A stretch of DNA of 64,000 bases from an uncultured Methanoregula sp. (GTDB lineage Archaea; Halobacteriota; Methanomicrobia; Methanomicrobiales; Methanospirillaceae): positions 2,227,419-2,291,418 of the forward strand of contig NZ_OY781872.1 of the NCBI RefSeq assembly GCF_963677065.1. Direction: 5' to 3'. The position numbers were made by a program, and so were the translations under genes. The notes beneath the pieces are model-generated. The model had not been told where the DNA came from, made no database searches, and was given only the letters and a program-made list of their open reading frames with translations. Positions 8,506 through 17,332 of this stretch are shown here, piece by piece (position 1 is the stretch's first letter; the number at the start of each line of letters is the position of its first letter).

Positions 8506-9734
8506 CAAAACCCACTATATGCGTAGTCGGACTCGGTTATGTCGGAACCCCCCTGGCTGAGGCATTTGCCGAACATGTCCCGACTATCGGATTTGATATC
8601 GATGCACGGAAGGTAGAATCACTTGTTGAATCCGGATCGAAAGTTCAGGCAACTACGGATGCAAAAAAGATCCAGACTGCCGATTATGTCCTGATCTGTG
8701 TCCCGACACCGGTCACGAAAGCCAAGGATCCTGATCTTACGCCAGTTAAGTCCGCTACGACATCGATTGGCCGGAATCTGAAGAAGAATGCTGTCATTGT
8801 TTTAGAATCAACGGTATATCCCGGCGTAACGGAGGATATCGTTGTCCCGATCCTTGAACGGGAGTCGGGCCTGAAATGCGGGAAGGATTTTTTTGTGGGA
8901 TATTCCCCTGAACGCATCAACCCGAACGATGATGCGCATACTCTTGACAAGATCACCAAGATTGTTTCCGGCATGGATGGGAAGACAACCGACCGGCTCG
9001 TTGAACTCTACAGCCTTGTCACGACCGTGTATCGTGCTCCGGACATCAAGACTGCTGAAGCTGCAAAAGTAATCGAGAATATTCAGCGGGATCTCAACAT
9101 TGCCCTAATGAACGAACTCTCGCTCATCTTTGAACGTCTCGGTCTGGATACTGAAGAGGTTCTCAAAGCTGCAGGAACAAAATGGAACTTCCACCCGTAC
9201 CGGCCCGGGCTTGTCGGTGGCCACTGCATCCCGGTTGATCCATATTATCTTGTGATGAAAGCTGAAGAGCTCGGTTACCATCCCCAGGTGATCCTGGCCG
9301 GCCGGTCCATCAATGACGGTATGCCCAAACACGTGGCAGAGATGACCATCAAAGGGCTCAATGAGGCAGGCAAAGTGATCAAGGGATCCAAAGTCCTGAT
9401 TCTCGGCCTGACCTATAAGGAGGATGTACCGGATACCCGGGAATCTCCGGTCGAGGAGATCATCCATGAACTCAAGGAGTTCAAAATTGAGGTGTACGGC
9501 CATGATCCTCTCCTTCCCGAAGAGGTCATCCGCAGGTTTGGAGCCATTCCGTTACCTCATCTGGATCAGAAAGCCGATGCGGTTATCATTGCCGTGGCTC
9601 ATAAGCAGTTCAGGAAACTGACGGTACAGGAGATCTGTAATCTCATGGGAGAGCAGCCGGTCTTTATTGATGTGAGGGGAATGGTGGATCTTCAAAACCA
9701 AAAAATCTCTGAATTATACTATAGGAAATTGTAA
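8487..9734 (+). CDS. UDP-N-acetylhexosamine 6-dehydrogenase, WbpA/TviB-like (copy 1)
   Basis: A 415-residue nucleotide-sugar dehydrogenase of the UDP-Glc/GDP-Man dehydrogenase superfamily. An NAD-binding Rossmann motif (VVGLGYVGTPLAEAF) opens the protein; the middle domain has IQRDLNIALMNE, and the catalytic Cys is in GLVGGHCIPVDPYYL. The C-terminal domain begins near KVLILGLTYKEDVPDTR. The family oxidises C6 twice with 2 NAD+, giving a uronic acid. GGHC-x-PVDPYYL is typical of enzymes acting on UDP-GlcNAc/GalNAc (WbpA, TviB). AAGGAG lies eight to nine bases before ATG 8487. First step of the proposed diacetamido-uronic acid route. Confidence 0.85.
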   Translation: MVQKPVTKPTICVVGLGYVGTPLAEAFAEHVPTIGFDIDARKVESLVESGSKVQATTDAKKIQTADYVLICVPTPVTKAKDPDLTPVKSATTSIGRNLKKNAVIVLESTVYPGVTEDIVVPILERESGLKCGKDFFVGYSPERINPNDDAHTLDKITKIVSGMDGKTTDRLVELYSLVTTVYRAPDIKTAEAAKVIENIQRDLNIALMNELSLIFERLGLDTEEVLKAAGTKWNFHPYRPGLVGGHCIPVDPYYLVMKAEELGYHPQVILAGRSINDGMPKHVAEMTIKGLNEAGKVIKGSKVLILGLTYKEDVPDTRESPVEEIIHELKEFKIEVYGHDPLLPEEVIRRFGAIPLPHLDQKADAVIIAVAHKQFRKLTVQEICNLMGEQPVFIDVRGMVDLQNQKISELYYRKL

Positions 9735-9849
9735 GATCCGATATATCCTCTTTTTTATACTCCTTAATCAGGATAAACACTTTGAATGCAAAATCGTTTT
9801 ATTATTTTTCAGATTCCTGAAATGATGAATCACTTTCATTTCCGTATGT

Positions 9850-9858
9850 TTTTATTAT
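9850..9858 (+). promoter_or_regulatory. Putative box A for second dehydrogenase
   Basis: TTTTATTAT is an AT-rich TATA-like element about 50 bp upstream of ATG 9902; a start site about 25 bp downstream would fall after the upstream in-frame ATG at 9863, favouring 9902. Confidence 0.4.
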
Positions 9859-9901
9859 ATCGTTGTTAATATCTTCAAATAATTTAATTGGCGATTTATT
9901 C

Positions 9902-11152
9902 ATGGCTTCCAAAAAACTGCTGAACAAAACTGTTTGTGTATACGGTCTGGGATATGTCGGCCTTCCGCTTGCAGAGGATTTTTCGAACTATATCCATACC
10001 ATTGGTTACCGTCGGGACCAGAAAAAAGTTGATGAACTGAACGCAAAACCGGGAAACCGGATCGAAGCCACGACCGATCCTAAAAAGATCAGGGAAGCTG
10101 ATTTCGTCATCATCGCCGTTCCAACTCCGGTGACCAAGGCAAAAGATCCCGACATGGAACCGGTTATTTCCGCTTCAACAACCGTAGGGAAGAACCTGAA
10201 AAAAGGGGCGATCGTTGTGATGGAATCTACGGTCTATCCGGGGGTTACCGAAGATATCATGGTGCCGATCCTCGAACGTGAGTCCGGTATGAAATGCGGC
10301 AGGGACTTCAAGGTCGGTTATTCCCCGGAACGGATCAATCCCGGCGATGAAGAGCACATTTTAAAAAATATTTACAAGATTGTATCCGGCATGGACAAGG
10401 AGACCCTTCGCGACCTGTCCGAACTCTACAGCCTCGTCACCAATGTCTATGAAGCCCCCACTATCAAAACCGCTGAAGCAGCAAAAGTGATAGAAAATAT
10501 CCAGCGGGATCTCAATATCTCCCTGATGAATGAACTCTCGATGATCTTCGCCAGGCTCGGCCTTGACACGGAAGAGGTTCTCAAAGCCGCTGCCACCAAG
10601 TGGAATTTCCATAAATACAAACCCGGCCTTGTCGGCGGTCACTGTATTCCTGTCGACCCCTATTATCTGGTTCAGAAAGCAAAAGAGGTCGGGTATCACC
10701 CCAAGGTCATCCTTGCCGGCCGGTCCATCAACGATGGTATGCCGAAATATGTGGCAGAGATGACGGTCAAGGGACTCAATAAAGTTGGAAAGACCATCAA
10801 AGGATCCAATGTCCTGATTATGGGACTCACCTACAAGGAAGATGTTGCGGATATCCGGGAATCACCGGTCGAGAGCATGGTCGAGGAATTGAAAGAATAT
10901 GATGTGAACGTGTATGGGTATGACCCCCTTCTGTCGGATTCAGTTATCAAGCATTTCGGTGCAATCCCGTTGTCAAAATTAAATAAAAAAATGGATGCCA
11001 TAATTATTGCCGTGGCTCATGCCCCATTTAAGAAAATGTGTATTACCGATTTCAATAATTTTATGAATGCCCATCCTGTATTAGTTGATGTTAGAGGGAT
11101 GGTGGATAAGATTGATGCTGAAAAGAACGGGTTTTACTATCGAAAATTATAA
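9902..11152 (+). CDS. UDP-N-acetylhexosamine 6-dehydrogenase, WbpA/TviB-like (copy 2)
   Basis: A close paralogue of the preceding gene: same motifs (VYGLGYVGLPLAEDF, ENIQRDLNISLMNE, GLVGGHCIPVDPYYL with the catalytic Cys, LIMGLTYKEDVADIR) and the same length. The frame can be extended to ATG 9863, but the homology to copy 1 starts at about 9902 and the promoter position agrees. Two adjacent copies of one enzyme suggest either two substrates (GlcNAc and GalNAc or ManNAc forms) or gene amplification. The last 250 bp are more AT-rich than the rest. Confidence 0.85.
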   Translation: MASKKLLNKTVCVYGLGYVGLPLAEDFSNYIHTIGYRRDQKKVDELNAKPGNRIEATTDPKKIREADFVIIAVPTPVTKAKDPDMEPVISASTTVGKNLKKGAIVVMESTVYPGVTEDIMVPILERESGMKCGRDFKVGYSPERINPGDEEHILKNIYKIVSGMDKETLRDLSELYSLVTNVYEAPTIKTAEAAKVIENIQRDLNISLMNELSMIFARLGLDTEEVLKAAATKWNFHKYKPGLVGGHCIPVDPYYLVQKAKEVGYHPKVILAGRSINDGMPKYVAEMTVKGLNKVGKTIKGSNVLIMGLTYKEDVADIRESPVESMVEELKEYDVNVYGYDPLLSDSVIKHFGAIPLSKLNKKMDAIIIAVAHAPFKKMCITDFNNFMNAHPVLVDVRGMVDKIDAEKNGFYYRKL

Positions 11153-11247
11153 TCGGTTTTTTAATTCAATAATTAATAACATGAAAGATATTCTGATAAA
11201 GTTGAAATATTGAGAAAATATTCTAAAACCCTTTGGTGGTGATTGTT

Positions 11248-12171
11248 TTGGATGTCGGTGTTATCGGTTGCGGGATGATGGGAAAGAACCATGTCCGTGT
11301 GTATTCTGAACTCAAGCTTGTCGATCAGGTCTATGTATACGATCCCGATCCCAAATCCGTAAGCCACCTGAAATCCACATGCGAATCTGTTTCGGTGTGC
11401 CCAACTATCGAGGGCCTGATCGAGAGGGTTGATGCAGCCAGTATCTGCGTACCAACTCCCTATCATTTCCGGGTTGCAAAACAACTTATCGAATCGCATG
11501 TTCCCTGCCTTATCGAAAAACCTATCTGCCAGACGGTAAAGGAAGCCGAATATCTCATCAACCTGATCCCGGATGATCTGACCGTTGGCGTCGGGCATAT
11601 CGAGCGGTTCAATGCAATCATCCCTGAACTGGCCCAGATCATCAAACACCCGCTCTACATCGAGATCAACCGGCATAACCCGGGCTCCACGCGCATTGTC
11701 GGTACATCTATCATCGAAGATCTCATGATCCACGATATCGATCTTCTCTTTAATCTCTTTCCGATAAAAAAATGGGATCTTACCTGCTCGGGCAATGATG
11801 ATGTTGCTACCGCACTTTTTACCATCAATACCTGCCCGGCTATCCTGACCGCAAGCCGGAAATCCTCGAAAAAAGTCCGCAGGATTTACATCGAGGAGGA
11901 ACATTTCACGGTCGAGGGGGACTTCATGGCCCAGGAGCTGTATATCCATCGCAAGCCCGGCAGGTTCTCCATTGAAGGCGAGCGATATTCGCAGGAAACA
12001 ACGATTGAGAAAGTGCAGGTCAACAAATCCGAGCCCCTGAAAAAGGAACTCAAGACCTTCCTACGGGCAGTGCGGGATAAGACCCCATTCACGGTCACGC
12101 CCCGGCAGGCGCTTGACAACATGGTGATATGCGAAAAAATCCATGCGTGCCTGAAAACTGCCAGAACATAA
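11248..12171 (+). CDS. Gfo/Idh/MocA oxidoreductase, WbpB/WlbA-like UDP-sugar 3-dehydrogenase
   Basis: A 307-residue oxidoreductase. It has an N-terminal Rossmann motif (VGVIGCGMMGKNHVRVY), the family signature EKPICQTVKEAEYLI, and GHIERFN leading into the C-terminal sheet domain. Family members in glycan loci (WbpB, WlbA, GnnA) oxidise the 3-hydroxyl of UDP-GlcNAc or UDP-GlcNAcA to a ketone that an adjacent DegT enzyme then aminates. The start is taken as TTG 11248: a GGTGA site lies five bases upstream, and the protein then begins MDVGVIG; the frame is open from 11233. A DegT gene follows after a small gene, which supports the role. Confidence 0.8.
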   Translation: MDVGVIGCGMMGKNHVRVYSELKLVDQVYVYDPDPKSVSHLKSTCESVSVCPTIEGLIERVDAASICVPTPYHFRVAKQLIESHVPCLIEKPICQTVKEAEYLINLIPDDLTVGVGHIERFNAIIPELAQIIKHPLYIEINRHNPGSTRIVGTSIIEDLMIHDIDLLFNLFPIKKWDLTCSGNDDVATALFTINTCPAILTASRKSSKKVRRIYIEEEHFTVEGDFMAQELYIHRKPGRFSIEGERYSQETTIEKVQVNKSEPLKKELKTFLRAVRDKTPFTVTPRQALDNMVICEKIHACLKTART

Positions 12172-12244
12172 GTGCCAGGTCGCACCTGGATTCTACAATT
12201 TTGTTAAGGTCTAACCGGATGAACCTTACAAATGTGAAAAATTA

Positions 12245-12532
12245 ATGGACGGTCTTATTGTGAACTATGAAAATAAAATAATTATCGAGAAGAAACGGAT
12301 ATATGCACCCGTCAACGTGAGTGTTTTCTCACCTGAACGGGCAGAACCGATTGAATATAACGAAATAGACAGCAGGAAAAATTCACTAATCCGATCCGGA
12401 TCAATTCTCTCCTGCGATCTGCCTCATATCGATGGGTTTTCAGCCGGTCAGAACATATTAATAAGAGAATCTGTCGTGATCGATGTGCATACGGGTGTCC
12501 GAACAATGACCCCGGAGATGGTGCGATCATGA
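12245..12532 (+). CDS. Small protein of unknown function between wbpB-like and wbpE-like genes
   Basis: A 95-residue soluble protein, ATG at 12245, whose stop overlaps the next start as ATGA (12529-12532), a sign of translational coupling. The sequence mixes beta-rich segments (IIIEKKRIYAPVNVSVF, NILIRESVVIDVHTGVRT). No signal peptide, membrane segment or known motif. The position between the presumed 3-dehydrogenase and 3-aminotransferase suggests an accessory role in that pathway, but this rests on context alone. The minus-strand frame over it is a shadow. Confidence 0.55.
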   Translation: MDGLIVNYENKIIIEKKRIYAPVNVSVFSPERAEPIEYNEIDSRKNSLIRSGSILSCDLPHIDGFSAGQNILIRESVVIDVHTGVRTMTPEMVRS

Positions 12533-13623
12533 TCAGGATACCTGTTGCCCAACCGGAAGCCGGGGACGAAGAGATCAATGCAGTAACCGGGGTTCTGCGA
12601 TCCGGGATGTTCGCCCAGGGACCGGTTGTCAAACAGTTCGAGAATGAGTTTGCGGCATTATGCAATACAAAACACGCAATTGCCGTGAACAATGGCACGG
12701 CAGCCCTCCATGCGGCCCTTGCTTCTGCTGGTATAGGCCCCGGCGATGAAGTGATTGTTCCCACGTTCTCGTTCTTTGCCACCGCCAGCTGTGTTTCCAT
12801 GTGCGGGGCAAGACCGGTCTTTGTCGATGTTGACGAGCGGATGTTCGGGATTGATCCGTCATGCGTGAACAATGCAATAACGAAAAAGACCAAAGCCGTA
12901 ATCGGGGTCCATCTCTTCGGCCAGCCGTTTGATGTCCGGCCTGTAAAAGAGATCTGCGATGATCATAAGATCCCGCTCATCGAGGATGCAGCGCAGGCCC
13001 ATGGGGCACTCTACCATAAAAAACCGGTCGGCAGTCTGGGGCATGCCGGGTGTTTCTCATTCTACCCGACCAAGAATATGACCACCGGTGAAGGTGGAAT
13101 CATCACCACCGATGACGATCATTATGCCTCGGTGATCCGCCGGTTCATCAACCATGGGCAGAGCGAGAAGTATCTGCACACGATGATCGGGTACAATTAC
13201 CGGATGACCGACATCGGCGGGGCAATTGGCCGGGAACAGCTGAAGAAGCTTCCGCAGTATAATGCACAACGGATGGCAAATGCCACGTATCTCACATCGC
13301 ACATCCGCAAGCCCGGGCTTGTTATCCCGTGGTGTATGCCCGATGCTGTGCATGTCTACCACCAGTACGTTCTCCGGGTCCTTCCTTCGTTTCCCCTGAA
13401 GCGTTTGGAGCTTATCGATATGCTGGCTGAAAAGGGAATCGGGTCTGCTGTCCACTACCCCATACCTATCCACCAGCAGCCGGTGTACCGGAAAAACGGA
13501 GAAGGTGTATCCTGCCCGGTTGCGGAACGTCTTTCGGGGGAAGTACTCTCGCTGCCGGTCCATCCCCATGTCACCGAACCGATGCTTGGGGAGATCTGCA
13601 ATGCAATAAACGGGGTTCAATGA
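12529..13623 (+). CDS. DegT/DnrJ/EryC1 aminotransferase, WbpE/WlbC-like
   Basis: A 364-residue PLP-dependent sugar aminotransferase. The N-terminus reads IPVAQPEAGDEEINAV and RSGMFAQGPVVKQFE, typical of the family. The PLP lysine is in SFYPTKNMTTGEGG, and EDAAQAHGALY carries the Asp that contacts the pyridine nitrogen. The family transfers an amino group from glutamate to a 3- or 4-keto sugar nucleotide. Directly after a WbpB-like dehydrogenase it probably acts like WbpE, forming UDP-2-acetamido-3-amino-2,3-dideoxy-glucuronic acid. Start ATG 12529 overlaps the previous stop. Substrate inferred from neighbours. Confidence 0.85.
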   Translation: MIRIPVAQPEAGDEEINAVTGVLRSGMFAQGPVVKQFENEFAALCNTKHAIAVNNGTAALHAALASAGIGPGDEVIVPTFSFFATASCVSMCGARPVFVDVDERMFGIDPSCVNNAITKKTKAVIGVHLFGQPFDVRPVKEICDDHKIPLIEDAAQAHGALYHKKPVGSLGHAGCFSFYPTKNMTTGEGGIITTDDDHYASVIRRFINHGQSEKYLHTMIGYNYRMTDIGGAIGREQLKKLPQYNAQRMANATYLTSHIRKPGLVIPWCMPDAVHVYHQYVLRVLPSFPLKRLELIDMLAEKGIGSAVHYPIPIHQQPVYRKNGEGVSCPVAERLSGEVLSLPVHPHVTEPMLGEICNAINGVQ

Positions 13624-13701
13624 ATGATTGCTGATATGCCTGTATATACGACGAGGAATGTATCTTTCAGAGAGATCTTTTTGGAATTAACGGGATAACT
13701 C

Positions 13702-15144
13702 ATGAAATCCACACTTTCGGAACTGATTAAACAACGCGGCCCGATCCGGAAGATCGGCGTCCTTGGCATGGGCTATGTGGGCATTCCTGCAGCTGCCCTC
13801 CTGGCAGACTCACCAAAATTTGAAAAAGTCTATGGTTTCCAGCGGGATTCGAAGAGTTCCGGGTACAAGATAGCGATGCTGAACCGGGGCGAGAGCCCGC
13901 TGAAAGGAGAAGAGCCGGGTCTAGAGGACTTGCTGAAAAAAGTAGTCAGTGAAAACAAATTCGAGTGCACTTCTGACTTTTCAAAAATTGCAGAACTCGA
14001 TGCAGTCACCCTCTCCATCCAGACCCCGTTCCTGAACAAGAACGATCTTCTCCCGGACTTCTCGGCCCTCTTTGATGGTGTGAAGAATGTCGGACACTAT
14101 CTACGGCCCGGCATGCTCGTTGTCCTGGAGTCAACCATAACCCCCGGCACTACCAGCGGCATTGCACGGGAGATCCTGGAGCAGGAGTCCGGCCTGAAAG
14201 CAGGCATTGATTTTGCGCTTGCCCATGCACCGGAGCGGGTGATGGTTGGCCGGCTCCTCCGCAATATCCGGGAGCACGACCGGATCGTTGGCGGTATCGA
14301 TGATGTGAGTACGAGACGTGCAACCGAATTGTATTCCCCGATCCTCACTATTGGCAAAGTTATCCCTATGAGCGCAACTGCAGCGGAAGTGACCAAGACC
14401 GCTGAGAACACGTTCCGGGATCTCCAGATCGCTGCCATCAACGAGCTTGCGCTCTACTGCGAAGCCATGGGGATCAATGTGTACGATGTCCGGACCGGTG
14501 TCGACAGCCTCAAGGGGGAGGGGATTACCCGGGCCATGCTCTGGCCGGGGGCCGGTGTCGGGGGGCACTGCCTGACCAAGGACACGTTCCACCTGGAGCG
14601 GGGAGTTCAGGTTCTTGGCAAAGGTACACTCGATTATCCGGCCGGCGAACCCTCGCTGTATGTCCTGGCCCGGCATATCAATGACTTCATGCCCCGTCAC
14701 ATGCTCACACTCACACGGCAGGGACTGGAGCGAGTCGGGAAATCCCTGAAAGGATCGAAAATTGCCCTCCTTGGTTGGGCCTTTCTTGGGAATTCTGACG
14801 ATGCACGGGATCCCCCGTCCGAGTTGTACTACGATCTGGCAAAGGAAGCCGGAGCCGAAATAGTAGTACACGATCCTTGGGTTGAATCGTACCCGGGGAT
14901 CAACATTGAACGTGATATCTCTTCGGTGATCAGGAATGCGGATGCGGTTGTTGTATTTACCGGTCATAATGAGTACAGGAACCTCAAACCGCTCGATGTT
15001 AAGTCCCTGTGCGGGAAGGATCACCCGGTAATCGTGGATGGCAGGAATGTTATTGAACCGGATGCGTTTATAGGCGCAGGTTTTGTGTACACGGGGATTG
15101 GAAGAGGGGATAAGAACAGACATAAGATTAAGGAATCCTTATGA
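13702..15144 (+). CDS. Nucleotide-sugar dehydrogenase, UDP-Glc/UDP-ManNAc dehydrogenase family (third, divergent)
   Basis: A 480-residue member of the superfamily, clearly different from the two copies at 8487 and 9902. Motifs: GVLGMGYVGIPAAALL (NAD), VLESTITPGTTSGIA, VTKTAENTFRDLQIAAINE, the catalytic Cys in GVGGHCLTKDTFHL, and IALLGWAFLGNSDDARD in the C-terminal domain. The length exceeds the usual 420-440 residues. It would produce a uronic acid from UDP-glucose, UDP-ManNAc or a related sugar. ATG at 13702, 78 bp after the aminotransferase. It is the last gene of the GC-rich part; the AT-rich segment begins just after it. Confidence 0.8.
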   Translation: MKSTLSELIKQRGPIRKIGVLGMGYVGIPAAALLADSPKFEKVYGFQRDSKSSGYKIAMLNRGESPLKGEEPGLEDLLKKVVSENKFECTSDFSKIAELDAVTLSIQTPFLNKNDLLPDFSALFDGVKNVGHYLRPGMLVVLESTITPGTTSGIAREILEQESGLKAGIDFALAHAPERVMVGRLLRNIREHDRIVGGIDDVSTRRATELYSPILTIGKVIPMSATAAEVTKTAENTFRDLQIAAINELALYCEAMGINVYDVRTGVDSLKGEGITRAMLWPGAGVGGHCLTKDTFHLERGVQVLGKGTLDYPAGEPSLYVLARHINDFMPRHMLTLTRQGLERVGKSLKGSKIALLGWAFLGNSDDARDPPSELYYDLAKEAGAEIVVHDPWVESYPGINIERDISSVIRNADAVVVFTGHNEYRNLKPLDVKSLCGKDHPVIVDGRNVIEPDAFIGAGFVYTGIGRGDKNRHKIKESL

Positions 15145-15194
15145 ATACCATAATAGAATATAATAATACAAATTCCATATAATGGAGATGCTGA

Positions 15195-16319
15195 ATGAAA
15201 GAGATCCCTTTAGCTAGACCCTTTTTTGATAACGAGGAAATTTCTGAGATTAAAGGGGTTCTTGAGTCCGGGTGGGTGACTCAAGGTCCAAAAGTGAAAG
15301 AGTTTGAAGAAGGTATAAAAAGAAAAATTAAGTCAAAACATGCGATTGCGGTCACGAATTGTACCGATGCACTTCATCTTGCGCTTCTTTGTTCTGGAAT
15401 CTCATCAGGAGATGAAGTTTTAGTTGCAGATTATACATTTCCAGCTACAGGTCACGCAGTACTTTATTGCGGTGCAAAACCGATTTTTGTTGATATTAAT
15501 CCAAAAACTTATAATATAGATCCCGGAAATATTGAATCCCTTATTACCAACAAAACCAAGGCTATTATTCCGGTGCACACATTTGGGCAACCAGCCTATA
15601 TGGATGAAATTAATGATATTGCGGGGAAATATAACCTTTTGGTTATTGAAGATGCAGCATGTGCACTAGGTGCATTATATAAAGGGAAGTATGCCGGCAC
15701 TATGGGCGATATTGGTTGTTTCTCATTTCATGCAAGAAAGGGAATTACAACCGGCGAGGGTGGAATGCTTGTTACAAATGATGATAATTTTGCAGCAAAA
15801 GCCCGGTATTTATCAACATTTGGTATGAAGGTTAGATCTCAAATAAATGGAATATTCTCTATCCCGGAATTTGTTGATCTTGGATACAATTATAAAATGA
15901 GTGATATTACAGCGGCAGTTGGGGTTGTCCAATTACGTCGACTAGATGCGATAATTGAGCGAAAACAAGCCCTTGCTCAATATTTGGACGATCAATTGGA
16001 TGAAATTGAAGGGATTACAAAGCCTTACATTGATCCTAACACATTTTCTATTTATCAGGCTTATGTTGCACTTGTCAATCAAAAAATAAACCGGAATAAA
16101 TTGATCCAGAGTCTTAAACTAAAAGGTATTCAGACGCAAATTGGAACATATGCATCGCATATTCAGCCTGTATATTCATCCAAGAATGTTTGTCCGAATT
16201 CAAAACATATTTTTGATACAGCAATCGCATTACCCCTGTATTATTCGATGACTAAAGATGATATTGATTATGTTTGTGATAACTTGAAAAAATGTCTGGA
16301 GGATAACAATGGCAATTGA
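15195..16319 (+). CDS. DegT/DnrJ/EryC1 aminotransferase, second
   Basis: A 374-residue PLP aminotransferase: IPLARPFFDNEEISEI, ESGWVTQGPKVKEFE, EDAACALGALYKGKYAG with the cofactor Asp, and the Schiff-base Lys in SFHARKGITTGEGG. ATG 15195 is preceded by GGAGATG. It overlaps the following SDR gene by 11 bp, and an acetyltransferase comes next, the order expected for making an N-acetylated amino-deoxy sugar (keto sugar from an SDR, amination here, then acetylation). This is the first gene of the AT-rich segment, with A/T-rich third positions unlike the genes before 15145. Confidence 0.85.
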   Translation: MKEIPLARPFFDNEEISEIKGVLESGWVTQGPKVKEFEEGIKRKIKSKHAIAVTNCTDALHLALLCSGISSGDEVLVADYTFPATGHAVLYCGAKPIFVDINPKTYNIDPGNIESLITNKTKAIIPVHTFGQPAYMDEINDIAGKYNLLVIEDAACALGALYKGKYAGTMGDIGCFSFHARKGITTGEGGMLVTNDDNFAAKARYLSTFGMKVRSQINGIFSIPEFVDLGYNYKMSDITAAVGVVQLRRLDAIIERKQALAQYLDDQLDEIEGITKPYIDPNTFSIYQAYVALVNQKINRNKLIQSLKLKGIQTQIGTYASHIQPVYSSKNVCPNSKHIFDTAIALPLYYSMTKDDIDYVCDNLKKCLEDNNGN

Positions 16320-17286
16320 GAACAAGTTATTTAAAAATAAGTGTTTTTTTCTATCTGGCGGTGCCGGATTTATTGGAACGAAAATTATTGAACGGATAAT
16401 TGAAGATAACGAAGTAATCGTATATGATACCTTACAAAGAAATTCATTAAAAGACACCTCTTATGCGAATCATCCAAATCTTACAATAATTAAAGGGGAT
16501 GTCCTCGATAGCGAAAAAGTAAAAAAATCCATGCAAGGATCAAACATAATTATTCATCTTGCGGCGATTGCAGGTATTGATACTGTGATAAAGAGCCCGA
16601 CTAAAACGATGAATGTCAATTATATTGGCACCAGCAATATGCTTGAGGCAGCGCGTAATTTGGAAAACGTCGAGAGATTTATTGATTTTTCAACCAGTGA
16701 AGTATACGGCTCGTATGCCTATTGCATGGGAGAAGAAAGTTGTACGTCCATGGGTGCAGTTGGTACTGCACGATGGACCTATGCAGTGAGTAAACTTGCG
16801 GCAGAACATTTATCCCATAGTTATCATTCAGAATTCGGTATTCCGGTTATTTCCTTACGTCCTTTTAACATATTTGGACCTGGTCAAATTGGTGAGGGTG
16901 CTATACATAATTTCATCAAAAAAGCAATCCTGAATGAGACTATCATTGTTCATGGGGATGGGGATCAAATCCGGTCTTGGTGTTATATTGATGATATGGT
17001 CGATGGAATCTTCCTTTGTCTTGAGAATGAGCGAGCTGTCGGGGAAACATTCAATATTGGAAATCCGAGAAATACAATAACCATATTAAGCCTTGCAGAA
17101 AAAGTAATCGAGATTTTAGATTCGAAAAGCAATATCCAGCATGTTCCTAAGCCTTCTGTAGATGTGGAATTAAGGATTCCAAACATTGAAAATGCAAAAA
17201 ATGTATTGAATTATACTCCAAAAATTGATCTTAATGAAGGGATTCGAAGAACCGGTAATTGGTATATTAGTGTAATGAATAGATGA
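16309..17286 (+). CDS. Extended SDR: nucleotide-sugar dehydratase/decarboxylase
   Basis: A 325-residue extended SDR. It has GGAGFIGTKIIERII (NAD), the S-T-E triad in DFSTSEVYG and Y/K in RWTYAVSKLAAEH. The STSE motif is found in 4,6-dehydratases and in UDP-glucuronate decarboxylases of the ArnA type, which form 4-keto sugars, and RW-x-YAVSK is closest in style to the latter. Either would feed the DegT aminotransferase it overlaps. I cannot decide between UDP-xylose/4-keto-pentose and 6-deoxy-4-keto-hexose products from sequence alone. Confidence 0.75.
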   Translation: MAIENKLFKNKCFFLSGGAGFIGTKIIERIIEDNEVIVYDTLQRNSLKDTSYANHPNLTIIKGDVLDSEKVKKSMQGSNIIIHLAAIAGIDTVIKSPTKTMNVNYIGTSNMLEAARNLENVERFIDFSTSEVYGSYAYCMGEESCTSMGAVGTARWTYAVSKLAAEHLSHSYHSEFGIPVISLRPFNIFGPGQIGEGAIHNFIKKAILNETIIVHGDGDQIRSWCYIDDMVDGIFLCLENERAVGETFNIGNPRNTITILSLAEKVIEILDSKSNIQHVPKPSVDVELRIPNIENAKNVLNYTPKIDLNEGIRRTGNWYISVMNR

Positions 17287-17332
17287 CTTTAGTAATTTGG
17301 TTAAATATTCTATCAGGTATGTGAGTAAGTTG

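Noticed and set aside
14131..15123. 330-codon minus-strand frame opposite the third dehydrogenase
   Set aside because: Shadow of a clear nucleotide-sugar dehydrogenase.
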